Source: Plantactinospora mayteni
GTDB taxonomy: Bacteria; Actinomycetota; Actinomycetes; Mycobacteriales; Micromonosporaceae
Reading direction: 5' to 3'
Length of the DNA: 64,000 nt
NCBI RefSeq assembly: GCF_016862935.1
Contig: NZ_BONX01000054.1
Span: forward strand, 1-64,000
Position numbers and translations under genes: made by a program
The notes under the pieces: generated by a model
Database searches by the model: none
Told to the model about the DNA's origin: nothing
The model's input: the letters and a program-made list of their open reading frames with translations, nothing else
Shown here: positions 1 through 8,136 of the stretch, piece by piece
Layout of the letters: each line of letters starts with the position of its first letter
Position numbering within the stretch: position 1 is the stretch's first letter

Positions 1-36
1 GGGAATCTCCGCCCTTTAGAGCGGAGAGGATGTCAA
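1..36 (+). mobile_element. Right end of an IS200/IS605-type element (omegaRNA 3' hairpin)
   Basis: A perfect 7-bp stem (6-12 with 21-27, 8-nt loop) is followed by GAGGATGTCAA, and the probable element end is TCAA at 33-36. From memory, actinobacterial TnpB-associated IS605-type elements end in this form: a G+C hairpin, then GAGGATGTCAA. There the hairpin is the 3' end of the omegaRNA scaffold and the flanking DNA acts as guide. If so, the guide would start at 37, and tnpB would lie left of the window. No transposase gene is visible, so this rests on the terminal motif alone. A plain intrinsic terminator is the alternative. Confidence 0.42.
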
Positions 37-106
37 TTCTTGACTCGGCCGCCAGCGTCCATCACAGTCAACCACCACCGTCCAGGCCATCTGACAGCGA
101 TGGGAC

Positions 107-1732
107 ATGCGAGCTACCCGTACGAACGAGACGAGTCTGGTCGTCGCCGCACAGGCCGGCGACCGGCAGGCGCTTGACGAGCTCACCGTCGCGTACCTGC
201 CGATCGTGTACACGTTGGTGCGCAGGGCGCTGAGCGGCGATCCGGACGTCGACGACGTCGTGCAGGAGAGCATGCTCCGCGCCCTGCGGGAACTGCGGAT
301 GCTGCGGACGCCGGAGAGCTTCCGGCCCTGGCTGATGGCGATCGCGTTGCGCCAGGTCAGCACGCATCTACAACGGCAGCAGCGCGCCGCCGAACGCGCC
401 GTACCCCTGGACGAGGTGGTCGCGGAGCCGGACGCCGACGCGGACTTCGAGGATCTGACGCTGCTGCGCCTGGACCTGTCCGACCAGCGCCGGCAGGTGG
501 TACGCGCCGGTCGCTGGCTCGACCCCGAGGACCGGGCGCTGCTGTCGCTGTGGTGGCTGGAGACCGCGGGGCGGCTGAGCAGGGCGGAACTGGCGGCATC
601 GCTCGGCGTCGGCGTGGCCCACGCCGCGGTACGCGTCCAGCGGATGCGCGGCCAGTTGGACCTCAGCCGGACGCTCGTGGCCGCGTTGGACGCCAGGCCC
701 GGCTGCGACCGTCTCGGGACCGTGCTGGTCGGCTGGGATGGCCGGCCGAGCCCGCTGTGGCGCAAGAGGATAAGCCGGCACACCCGGTCCTGCCCGGTCT
801 GCCTCCGCCGCGCCGACGGCCTGGTCGCGCCGGAGCGCCTGCTGGTGGGTCTCGCGCTGATCCCCGTGCCCCTGGCGCTGGCGGCGGCGCTGACCGCCAA
901 GGGCGCGGTGTCGGGAAGTGCCGTCGGTGCCGTCTCGACGGCGGTCGTCTCGGGCGCGAGCGGCGTCGGCGGCTCCGGGACGCTCGGCGCGGGCCTCAAA
1001 GCCGGGCTCCTCGGTCAGCTCGGCCAGCTCGTCGGGGCGCACCCCGTCGTGGCCGCGGTCGCCGCCGGTACGGTCGTCGCCGGTGCCACGGTCACCACGG
1101 CGACCTGGCCGACGCCGGACCCACGGCCACCGGTGGGCATCGCCGCGCCGACATCGGCACCTGCCGCCGCCGCGCGGTCGGCGTCGGCACCCGCGGTCGT
1201 CGTCCCGCCGACGTCGGCGCCCCGCCCGGCCAGCCCGAGCCCGAGCCGCCGGAGCCCGACCGACGCCACGCCGCCGAGCAGCGGACCGCGACCGCTTCCG
1301 CCGGGGGACGTGTCGATGGAGTCGATCAACCAGGTGGGGCTGGTCGTCACGACGGCCGAGGGTCTCGGAGTACTGGCTCGGGTCGGCGCGGACAGCGACG
1401 GGGCAGCCCGGCAGCGGGCGACGTTCGAGGTGGTTCCGGGCCTGGCGGACGCCGGCTGTGTCTCCTTCCGTGCCGAGGACGGACGGTACCTGCGCCACTC
1501 GTCCTGGCGGCTCCGGTTGAGCGGGGACGAGGGCAGCCGACTGTTCCGTGGTGACGCGACGTTCTGCGTGCGTGCGGGCACGGCGCCGGGCTCGGTGTCG
1601 CTGGAGTCGTCGAACTACCCCGGCTGGTTCCTGCGGCACCGCAACCTCGAGCTGTGGGTGGACCGGGCGACCGACAACCCGGGATTCCGTACCGACGCGT
1701 CCTTCCGGGTCCGGCCCCCGCTGGTCGGGTAG
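107..1732 (+). CDS. ECF sigma factor fused to anti-sigma zinc motif, membrane segment(s) and AbfB domain
   Basis: A 541-residue protein. Residues about 10-90 are sigma-70 region 2 (SLVVAAQAGDRQALDEL, then DVDDVVQESMLRAL). Residues about 135-190 match region 4 (LSRAELAASLGVGVAHAAVR). Next comes HTRSCPVC (about 225-232), an HxxxCxxC signature as in zinc-binding anti-sigma (ZAS) domains. Hydrophobic stretches lie at about 244-262 and 313-333, then a Pro/Ala/Ser-rich linker (about 335-400). The C-terminus (about 402-541) is an AbfB-type beta-trefoil (VSMESINQ, FRAEDGRYLRHSSW, SVSLESSNYPGWFLRH). It therefore combines sigma, tether, membrane anchor and polysaccharide-binding sensor in one chain. 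Actinobacterial ECF groups with long C-terminal membrane and sugar-binding extensions are known (I recall ECF52/53). The number of membrane passes, and so the side on which AbfB sits, is uncertain. No separate anti-sigma gene follows. The ATG at 107 gives the full region 2. Confidence 0.85.
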   Translation: MRATRTNETSLVVAAQAGDRQALDELTVAYLPIVYTLVRRALSGDPDVDDVVQESMLRALRELRMLRTPESFRPWLMAIALRQVSTHLQRQQRAAERAVPLDEVVAEPDADADFEDLTLLRLDLSDQRRQVVRAGRWLDPEDRALLSLWWLETAGRLSRAELAASLGVGVAHAAVRVQRMRGQLDLSRTLVAALDARPGCDRLGTVLVGWDGRPSPLWRKRISRHTRSCPVCLRRADGLVAPERLLVGLALIPVPLALAAALTAKGAVSGSAVGAVSTAVVSGASGVGGSGTLGAGLKAGLLGQLGQLVGAHPVVAAVAAGTVVAGATVTTATWPTPDPRPPVGIAAPTSAPAAAARSASAPAVVVPPTSAPRPASPSPSRRSPTDATPPSSGPRPLPPGDVSMESINQVGLVVTTAEGLGVLARVGADSDGAARQRATFEVVPGLADAGCVSFRAEDGRYLRHSSWRLRLSGDEGSRLFRGDATFCVRAGTAPGSVSLESSNYPGWFLRHRNLELWVDRATDNPGFRTDASFRVRPPLVG

Positions 1733-2307
1733 CAACCGCCCGTCGCTGTTCCCGTCGCTGTCGTCGTCCCCGTTCCCGCCGGCGGCCTCGGCGTCGCGAC
1801 CGTCCGGCACCGGTGTCGATAACAGAAAACGACGTGAGACTTCTGCCGGTAGCCGATCCGCTCGTCGTAGGTGAAAGGTGTTATCGGTCGCCGGTGTCCG
1901 GGGCGGAGTAGGAGTGAGCCCGTGTACGCCTTCCGGGGAGCGGGGTTCCGGTTCATGTATTGACGAGTCCTCTTGAAAGACCTCGAAATAGTCTGCCAAT
2001 GTGCGGTACGTCCGCCCGAGCGGTTCACCGAGGTTCCGTTTGATGTGGTGGGACATCCCGATGTCAGCGCTAACACGCGCTCGCCCCGTTCGGCGGCTAC
2101 CAGCAGTCCGGCGACGGCCGCGAGTTCGGCTGCGCCGGGCCCGACGGGCTGGGTACGCGGATCCGCGGCTCACCTTCGACGAGGCCAGCGGCCGAGGACG
2201 CACCGACAACCAGACGCGGCGGGACGCCTAGTATTCACGTCCTCGCCACCGGCTGGTCGGTGCCCGGCGATAGACACGCGGACGGATATCAACGCCTAGG
2301 AGGAAGC
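1733..2307. other. Long intergenic stretch without a supportable gene
   Basis: 575 bp between the sigma factor and the next gene. The part from about 1820 to 2040 is visibly less G+C-rich than its surroundings, as expected of a promoter region. Open frames here show no family motif and no good ribosome site. GTTCACC (2023) and GTTCCGT (2033) form a loose direct repeat; it is too weak and too far from the gene to call a PHO box. The stretch presumably carries the promoter of the gene at 2308. Confidence 0.4.
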
Positions 2308-3570
2308 ATGTCCCTGAGTTCCAGGCGAACCGGCCGGCTCGCGGCCCGTGCGGGGTTGCTCGCCGCCGCCGTCACCGTCGCCGGTCTCCCCGCCGTCGCG
2401 TCGCCGGCCGTGGCGCACGGTGGCGGTGAGGTGCGGTTCGCCACCTTCAACGCATCCCTCAACCGTGGCGCCGAAGGGGCGCTGCGGTCCGACCTTTCCA
2501 CTCCCGGCAACGCCCAGGCCCGGACGATCGCCGAGATCGTGCAGCGCACCCGGCCGGACGTGGTGCTGATCAACGAGTTCGACTTCGACCCGGTGGCCGC
2601 GCGGCTGTTCCAGGAGAACTACCTGTCGGTCGGCCAGAACGGTGCCCGGCCGGTCGGATATCCGTACCGGTTCATCGCGCCGAGCAACACCGGCATCGCC
2701 TCCGGCTTCGACCTGAACAACGACGGTGTGGTGGTCACCCAGCCGGGCGCGGCCGGCTACGGCGACGACGCGCTCGGCTTCGGCGCCTTCCCCGGGCAGT
2801 ACGGCATGGTGGTCTACTCCCGCTATCCGATCGACGTGCGGCAGGCCCGTACCTTCCAGAACTTCCGCTGGAAGGACATGCCCGGTGCGCTGCTGCCGGA
2901 CGACCCGGCCACCCCGGCGCCGGCCGACTGGTACTCGCCGGAGGAGTTGGCGGCGGTCCGACTCTCGTCGAAGAGTCACTGGGACCTGCCGATCCAGCTC
3001 GGACGCCGTACGGTGCACTTCCTGGTCAGCCACCCCACGCCGCCGGTCTTCGACGGCGCGGAGGACCGCAACGGGCGGCGCAACTTCGACGAGATCCGGT
3101 TCTGGGCCGACTACGTACGGCCGGGTGGTGGCCGCTACATCCACGACGACCGGGGCCAGCGGGGCGGCCTGCGGCCCGGCGCGGAGTTCGTGATCGCCGG
3201 GGATCTGAACTCGGATCCGTACGACGGTGACAGCATTCCCGGCGCGGCGCAGCAACTGCTGGACCACCGGTGGATCGACGGCCGGTTCGTGCCGTCGAGC
3301 GCGGGCGCACCCGAGGCCAGCGCCGCGCAGGGGGGTGCCAACACCACGCACCGGAGCGACCCGGCGCACGACACGGCCGACTTTGCCGACGTACCGGGGC
3401 CGGGCAACGTGCGCGCCGACTACGTGCTTCCGTCGCGGGGGCTGGACGTGCGCGGCGGGGGCGTGTTCTGGCCGGCGGCCGGCGATCCGCTGTCGCGGCT
3501 GACCGGGACGTTTCCGTTCCCCAGCTCCGACCACCGGCTGGTCTGGCTGGACCTGCGCGTCCGGCGGTAA
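2308..3570 (+). CDS. Secreted endonuclease/exonuclease/phosphatase-family enzyme
   Basis: A 420-residue exported protein of the EEP (DNase I-like) fold, a family of Mg-dependent phosphodiesterases and nucleases. An Arg-rich N-terminus and a hydrophobic run ending in SPAVAHGG make a signal peptide. Fold motifs appear in order: FATFNAS (about 48), PDVVLINEFDFD with the metal-binding Glu (about 85), SHPTPP, AGDLNSDPYDGDS (catalytic Asp and Asn, about 300) and the terminal SDHRLVWLDL (about 405) with the catalytic His. An Ala-rich insertion before the last motif is typical of the actinobacterial branch. The ATG at 2308 has a strong AGGAGG 6 nt upstream, so an in-frame ATG at 2260 is unlikely. The substrate cannot be read from sequence; extracellular nucleic acid or a phospho-compound is possible. 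Confidence 0.85.
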   Translation: MSLSSRRTGRLAARAGLLAAAVTVAGLPAVASPAVAHGGGEVRFATFNASLNRGAEGALRSDLSTPGNAQARTIAEIVQRTRPDVVLINEFDFDPVAARLFQENYLSVGQNGARPVGYPYRFIAPSNTGIASGFDLNNDGVVVTQPGAAGYGDDALGFGAFPGQYGMVVYSRYPIDVRQARTFQNFRWKDMPGALLPDDPATPAPADWYSPEELAAVRLSSKSHWDLPIQLGRRTVHFLVSHPTPPVFDGAEDRNGRRNFDEIRFWADYVRPGGGRYIHDDRGQRGGLRPGAEFVIAGDLNSDPYDGDSIPGAAQQLLDHRWIDGRFVPSSAGAPEASAAQGGANTTHRSDPAHDTADFADVPGPGNVRADYVLPSRGLDVRGGGVFWPAAGDPLSRLTGTFPFPSSDHRLVWLDLRVRR

Positions 3571-3597
3571 CGACTACCGGTCCTGATCCGGCGCATC

Positions 3598-3635
3598 CGT
3601 CGGTGCCCCTGGCGAGGCAGCCCGGGGCACCGACG
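3598..3635. terminator. Hairpin terminator after the EEP gene
   Basis: CGTCGGTGCCCC (3598-3609) pairs perfectly with GGGGCACCGACG (3624-3635) across a 14-nt loop. It lies 27 bp past the stop codon. There is no U-tract, which is usual for actinobacterial terminators. Confidence 0.65.
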
Positions 3636-3752
3636 TCCGGGCTACGGAGGACGCGGGAGGTGGCAGGCGTACCAGGCGTGCCGGCCGATCTGAACGGTTG
3701 ACTGGGCGGCGGTCGACGGCGGACTGTCGGGGGCGGGTAGTAGCTTGCCCGG

Positions 3753-4922
3753 GTGACCGAGATCGACGCCGGAGAGTTCGCGACGCTGCTGCACGCGTAC
3801 GGCCGGGCCAGCGACACCCCCGAGCACCTGGCCGCACTGGTCGATGCCGACCCGGCCGGCCGGCGGGCCGCGCTGGAACACCTGTGGTCGGCCGTGATCC
3901 ACCAGGGCACGCCATGGACGGCGACCCCGCCCGCCGCCGTCACGGTCGCCGCGTTACTCGGCGATCCCCGGCTCTCCGGCGCCGCCGACGCGGAGCTGCG
4001 GGCCGACCTGCTTCGATTCCTCGCCGCCGTCGCCGAGGCCGGCCGGTCGCACCCCGACCCCGACGAGTTCGCCCCGCCGGCCGGGTTCGACGTGGACGCC
4101 GCCCTGACCGCCGCGCTCGACTCCGGCGACGAGGACGAACTCTATGCGGACGAGGTGATGGCCAACGCCCTGTACGCCCGCGCCGTACTGGGCTGCCGCG
4201 AGATCGTCCCCACCCTGCTCACCGCAGCCGCGTCGGCGCTCTCCGACCCCGAACCGACGGTACGCGCGGCGGCGGCGCACGCGGTCGGCGCGTGCTGCGC
4301 GGCGCCGGCCGCCACGACCGAGGTGATGCCCCTCGCCCGGCGCCTCGACGCCCTTGCCGCCGAGGCCGGGCCGGACGAGCGTGCCGCGCTGGTCCTGGCA
4401 ATGGGCGAGCTGGGGCTGGAACCGCGCGGCTACCTGGACGACCCGCATCCGGGTGTGCGAGCCTGCGCCGCGCTGGCACCCGCCCTGGCCGACGATCCGG
4501 CCGCCACCGCCGAACTCCTCGCCGCCCTGGCGGACCCGGCCGCCACCGACGGCTGGTTCACCCACCGCCCGCCGCAGATATCCACCTGGATCCGGTTCAC
4601 GCTCGTCGCCGCGGCGATCGCCCGGGTCGACGGCCCCGGCCGCCTGTTGCCGGCCGCACTGGCCATCGCTCCGATCGCCAGCCGCTACACGGCGCAGCGC
4701 GACTGGGGACCGCTGCTGCACGCGCTCTTCGCCGGCCGCGACCCCGGTCCGCTCTCCCCGGCTCAGCGCCGCTACCTCGGCGCGCTCGTCGACAACGAGG
4801 ATCTGTGGGACCCGAGCAACGGCAGCGTCGGCCTGGTATTCCGCGACGCCGGCCTGCCCTACGACCGGGACGCCTGCCGCGACCTGGTCGGGGAGAGCAC
4901 ACCGTCCGCACCGACACGTTAG
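3753..4922 (+). CDS. HEAT-repeat-like protein of unknown function
   Basis: 389 residues, cytoplasmic, rich in Ala, Leu and acidic residues, with no signal peptide or membrane segment. The body is a series of paired helices of the HEAT type (TVRAAAAHAVGACC at about 168, PGVRACAALAPALADDP at about 232, then DPAATDGWFTH). Such all-helical solenoids usually act as protein-binding scaffolds. No catalytic residues can be pointed to. GTG start at 3753 with a weak upstream purine tract. It stands alone between two hairpins, converging on the phosphodiester glycosidase gene. The partner is unknown. Confidence 0.7.
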   Translation: MTEIDAGEFATLLHAYGRASDTPEHLAALVDADPAGRRAALEHLWSAVIHQGTPWTATPPAAVTVAALLGDPRLSGAADAELRADLLRFLAAVAEAGRSHPDPDEFAPPAGFDVDAALTAALDSGDEDELYADEVMANALYARAVLGCREIVPTLLTAAASALSDPEPTVRAAAAHAVGACCAAPAATTEVMPLARRLDALAAEAGPDERAALVLAMGELGLEPRGYLDDPHPGVRACAALAPALADDPAATAELLAALADPAATDGWFTHRPPQISTWIRFTLVAAAIARVDGPGRLLPAALAIAPIASRYTAQRDWGPLLHALFAGRDPGPLSPAQRRYLGALVDNEDLWDPSNGSVGLVFRDAGLPYDRDACRDLVGESTPSAPTR

Positions 4923-4945
4923 GCTCGGCCCTTCGTCGACGACCC

Positions 4946-4985
4946 CCGGGCGGTCACCGCGTGCCGGGACCGCGCATCCGCCCGG
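4946..4985. terminator. Possible bidirectional terminator between convergent genes
   Basis: CCGGGCGG (4946-4953) can pair with CCGCCCGG (4978-4985), with further short G+C pairings in the 24-nt loop. It sits between the convergent HEAT-repeat and phosphodiester glycosidase genes. The stem is modest. Confidence 0.4.
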
Positions 4986-5053
4986 AGCAGCCAGCCGACA
5001 GGGCGGAAGAGCGGCGTTCAGCGGCGGGCCGCCAGGAGGTCGACAACCGACGC

Positions 5054-6601
5054 TCAGACCCGGGTGACCCGCACCGCGTCGGCGATGACGTAGCCGGTGC
5101 CCGATGTCCATCGGCTCACCCCCACCGTGTTCGCATCTCCCGCGGCCAGGGTGAACACCCCGAGTGACACCCATCGGCCGCCGTTGCCGCGCTGGTTCAC
5201 CCGTACCGTCTGGTTGCCGCTGGTGGTGGCCACGATGAACGGCGTCGAGTCGTTGTATCCGGGGTCGGCCGGATACCAGACCGAGACCGCGTAGCTGGCG
5301 GTCTCCGGGATGTTCACCCGGTACCAGGCGACGTCGCTGGACAGGACCGGGTCGGCGAATCGGTAGTCGGCTCCGAACCGCTGGCTGGAGTAGCTGGACG
5401 TTCCCCAGTTCGCGCTCGCGGTGAACCGGTCGGCGGTGGTGTTGTCGACCGTACTGCTCCACGGCTGTGCGGTCGAGACGAAGCCGATCCCGTTCGGCAC
5501 CGCTCGTTGCGCGCCGTCCGACGGCGTGTTGCGGACCGACACCGAGGTCGCTCCGGGCATCCGGGCGACCAGGGTGCTCGAACCTCCGCCGTCGAGGTTG
5601 ATCGCGTCGTCGGCACCGAGCGACTTCATGTAGTTGGCGAGTTCCACATAGGTCATGCCGACGCTCGCGCTGGACCGCCCGTCCACCACGACCATCCACA
5701 TGGTGAGACCGTCTGCCGAGAAGCCGACCGCGGTGCGGGGATTCCGGGGATGCGACACCGTGGTGGCCGCCCCGTCCTTGACCAGTACGAGGTTGCCGCC
5801 GATCGCGACCTGGGCTCCGGTACCGCCCCGCGGCGAGTAGTTGACCGTGACCGTGTCGCCGACCACGATCCCGGCCAGGGCGTCGGCACCGGTGTTCACG
5901 CCGAGCACGACGACGGACCCGGCCGCGACCTTGCCGCCGGGAGTACTGCTGACCCTGCTCACCCGGCCACCGGCAATCTCCACCTCCCGGCTGCGGGTGG
6001 CGCCGTCGAGTACCTGACTGCGGGGCTGGTCGCCCCAGAGCGCGTTGTAGACGCCGATGCCGTTGGCGGCGATGTTCGGCGAGTTGAGGTTGGTGGCGGT
6101 GAGCTGGGTACCGCCGGGCAGGGTGATCTTCGCGTCGAGGAAGATCTCGGCCAGGCCGCCCCGGCTGCCCGCGCCGTTGGCGTAGAGCGCGGCCACGTTG
6201 TTCCAGCCGGACGCGGGACCGTGCAGCAGCGTGCCGTCGTCCAGCCCTGTCCCCCGGGGTGCTCCGGTGGCGCCGATGTCGAAGAAGTCCCCGTTCACGG
6301 CGGCGACCGCACCCACCCGGTTCGCCTGGGTGGTCAGGGTGGCGGTGGCGCCGACGGTCCCGGGATTGAGGTATTTCGGTTTCAGGGTGGGCTCGGACAG
6401 GTTCGCGGTGAGGACGTTGATCTGATTCGGACCGGCCGCCGAGCTGGTGCTCAGGGAGAGGCCGGGGGCCAGCGACGTGGTGGCGAGCGTTCCGACGTCG
6501 GAGCCGACGACGACCGCGACCGCCGGGGCGGGTGTCGCGGCAGCGATGCCGACGAAGGCGATCAGTGCGGAGAGCGGGACAGCGAGGGCTGATCGTCGCA
6601 T
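5054..6601 (-). CDS. Secreted phosphodiester glycosidase (NAGPA-type) with golvesin-like C-terminal domain
   Basis: 515 residues. Residues 1-29 are a signal peptide (MRRSALAVPLSALIAFVGIAA, cleavage after APAVA). Residues about 60-380 match the phosphodiester glycosidase domain named for the uncovering enzyme NAGPA, which hydrolyses sugar-1-phosphodiesters. Signature pieces are VAAVNGDFFDI (about 98) and DDAINLDGGGSSTLVARM (about 325), the latter holding the conserved catalytic-pocket Asp/Gly run. The C-terminal 130 residues (from WSSTVDNTTADRFTAS) resemble the golvesin/xanthan-lyase CBM-like sandwich that follows many secreted actinobacterial hydrolases. Transcribed alone; its promoter must lie in 6602-6817, which is locally A+T-richer. 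Its likely target is a cell-wall or capsular phosphodiester; this is inference. Confidence 0.88.
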   Translation of the reverse strand: MRRSALAVPLSALIAFVGIAAATPAPAVAVVVGSDVGTLATTSLAPGLSLSTSSAAGPNQINVLTANLSEPTLKPKYLNPGTVGATATLTTQANRVGAVAAVNGDFFDIGATGAPRGTGLDDGTLLHGPASGWNNVAALYANGAGSRGGLAEIFLDAKITLPGGTQLTATNLNSPNIAANGIGVYNALWGDQPRSQVLDGATRSREVEIAGGRVSRVSSTPGGKVAAGSVVVLGVNTGADALAGIVVGDTVTVNYSPRGGTGAQVAIGGNLVLVKDGAATTVSHPRNPRTAVGFSADGLTMWMVVVDGRSSASVGMTYVELANYMKSLGADDAINLDGGGSSTLVARMPGATSVSVRNTPSDGAQRAVPNGIGFVSTAQPWSSTVDNTTADRFTASANWGTSSYSSQRFGADYRFADPVLSSDVAWYRVNIPETASYAVSVWYPADPGYNDSTPFIVATTSGNQTVRVNQRGNGGRWVSLGVFTLAAGDANTVGVSRWTSGTGYVIADAVRVTRV

Positions 6602-6817
6602 GGCGTCTCCCGTGAGCGCAGGGGGGCGAGATCGGAGATCGGCGAAACCGTGCGAAAGTTATTGTCACGTGCCGATGTGCACTTGGCAACAAACTCCGCC
6701 GCACCCATGCTCCCGGGAGGCGGCACGACCGTACCTTTCTGGACGCGTGAAACCCGCGAGGAGTTCGCGATCTCGTCGAAGCTGGCCTTGGACCGGCCGT
6801 CGGTTCGGTCGTACTCG

Positions 6818-7546
6818 TCAGCGCACTTGTTCAGCGTTCCCGAATTCGTCGACCCTGGTCGTCGCGTCCCGGAACAAGCCGGAGAACCAGTACGTCGGAT
6901 CTTTCTCTCGGGTGGCCTGTCGCAGGGTCGCCCGCGCGTCGTCGGCTATCGCGTCGGCGTCCCGCGCGGCGATCCGCGGGTTGACCTCCGCGCTCGCCAC
7001 CGTGAACCCGACCAGTGTCAGGTGGAACAGGCCGCGGGGTCCGGAGATCGTCCTCGGCTCCGCCGAGTCCCGGGTCTCGACGACCCGGTCCGCCGCCGCC
7101 ATGGTGTCGTATCCCCGTTGGACCCGTGCCTCCGCCGCCCCCCACTCGGCCCAGATGTCCCCTGGCCGGGCGGCGAACTCGTCGTGCTGGAACCGGTCTC
7201 CGGTCGGTGGGGCCGGCAGCGTCCGACCGTGGCGACGCAGCACGGCCATGGCCAGCATCGCCTTGTCCTGGGCGTACTGGAGCGCGTCGAGGATGGCTGA
7301 GGCGACCCCCGACGGACCCAGCGTGTACCACCAGTCGGAGCGGACGCGCAGGTCCACGAAGTCGCCCCGGGCGTCGACCACGCAGGTGACCGTGCCGGTC
7401 TGGTCGTCGCCCCCGATGCGGTCCAGCCCGTCGACCGGCAGGTGACGGGGCGTGCTCGCCAGCGACTCCTCCAACTGCCGCACGAAGCGCCGGGCCTGAT
7501 CCAGCCGGGGGTCGTCAGGAGTGACGGTGCGCGATGTCTGCAACAT
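6818..7546 (-). CDS. YbaB/EbfC-like small protein, function unknown
   Basis: 242 residues, soluble. The first half follows the YbaB/EbfC-like pattern seen in many actinobacterial proteins: a short helix, a strand pair (GTVTCVVDARGDFVDLRV), then LGPSGVASAILDALQYAQDKA leading into a helix. YbaB proteins are small nucleoid-associated DNA binders, but long divergent paralogues like this are uncharacterised. The second half (from about residue 125) is helical and matches nothing I recognise. ATG start at 7546. The 262 bp upstream holds no other gene. Confidence 0.5.
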   Translation of the reverse strand: MLQTSRTVTPDDPRLDQARRFVRQLEESLASTPRHLPVDGLDRIGGDDQTGTVTCVVDARGDFVDLRVRSDWWYTLGPSGVASAILDALQYAQDKAMLAMAVLRRHGRTLPAPPTGDRFQHDEFAARPGDIWAEWGAAEARVQRGYDTMAAADRVVETRDSAEPRTISGPRGLFHLTLVGFTVASAEVNPRIAARDADAIADDARATLRQATREKDPTYWFSGLFRDATTRVDEFGNAEQVR

Positions 7547-7808
7547 GCTTCCCCCATGCCCCGTCGCCGTGGCGGAGAACGGATCCGATCCAGGATCCCG
7601 GCCTCCGGCCGGCCCACCTCGTGGTTCTCAGGGGCTCGATGGTAGCCGATCAACGCCGGTCCTGGTGGCGCCCTGTGAGCGGTCGACGTCGCCCCGTGAG
7701 TCGGAGTACGGTGTGCCGCTGGTGGCGTTCCTGCGCCGCACCTGAGGGCGGTCGGCCGGGTGCGCCGCCGGTGCCGGGACCACCGGCCCGACCCGCCGTC
7801 GGGCGAGT

Positions 7809-8063
7809 TCACCGCCCCGTGGCTCTCCGCTCGAACGTGCCCGCGACCGCATGGTCGGTGTCGGTCACCGTCCCGGTCTCCAGTACCTGCTTGAGCCGGC
7901 GCAGGTTCGCGGCCACCTCGGCGGCGGGCGGCTTGCCGACCAGGGTCAGCACGATGCCGCGCGGGCCCACGATCGGCCACCGGAACACCGCTGGGCCGAC
8001 CCGTTCGACGGGCATGACGTCGCCGAGCAACCGGGGCAGATTCTCGAAGTTTCGTCGAGACAT
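7809..8063 (-). CDS. Short SRPBCC-like protein, probably an internally deleted remnant
   Basis: 84 residues. The N-terminal FENLPRLLGDVMPVERVGP resembles the second-helix region of polyketide cyclase/START-type SRPBCC proteins (usually FEDFPRFMEGVEEV...). The C-terminal GKPPAAEVAANLRRLKQVLETG resembles their last helix (EPxxQVxEDLRRFKxLMETG). The beta-sheet of about 60 residues expected between them is missing, as is the first strand, so the protein is about half the normal length. An in-frame stop lies a few codons before the ATG, and no ribosome site is visible. It may be a shortened paralogue or a decaying gene. It shares a 73-bp A+T-rich divergent region with the copC-like gene. Confidence 0.45.
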   Translation of the reverse strand: MSRRNFENLPRLLGDVMPVERVGPAVFRWPIVGPRGIVLTLVGKPPAAEVAANLRRLKQVLETGTVTDTDHAVAGTFERRATGR

Positions 8064-8136
8064 CGAAAAGTCTATTCAGATCTAACAAAAGCGGTTAGCC
8101 TCGCGGAAGGTTTCTACCCGAGAGCCGAGGTACCCG

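Noticed and set aside
2023-2043. PHO box in front of the EEP gene
   Set aside because: Two loose GTTC repeats spaced 10 bp, about 270 bp from the start codon; too weak to call.
1973-2299. Open frames of 76-108 codons in the sigma/EEP gap
   Set aside because: No motif and no ribosome site. A faint protein-like look in two frames at 2080-2230 could be a decayed gene but cannot be tied to a family.
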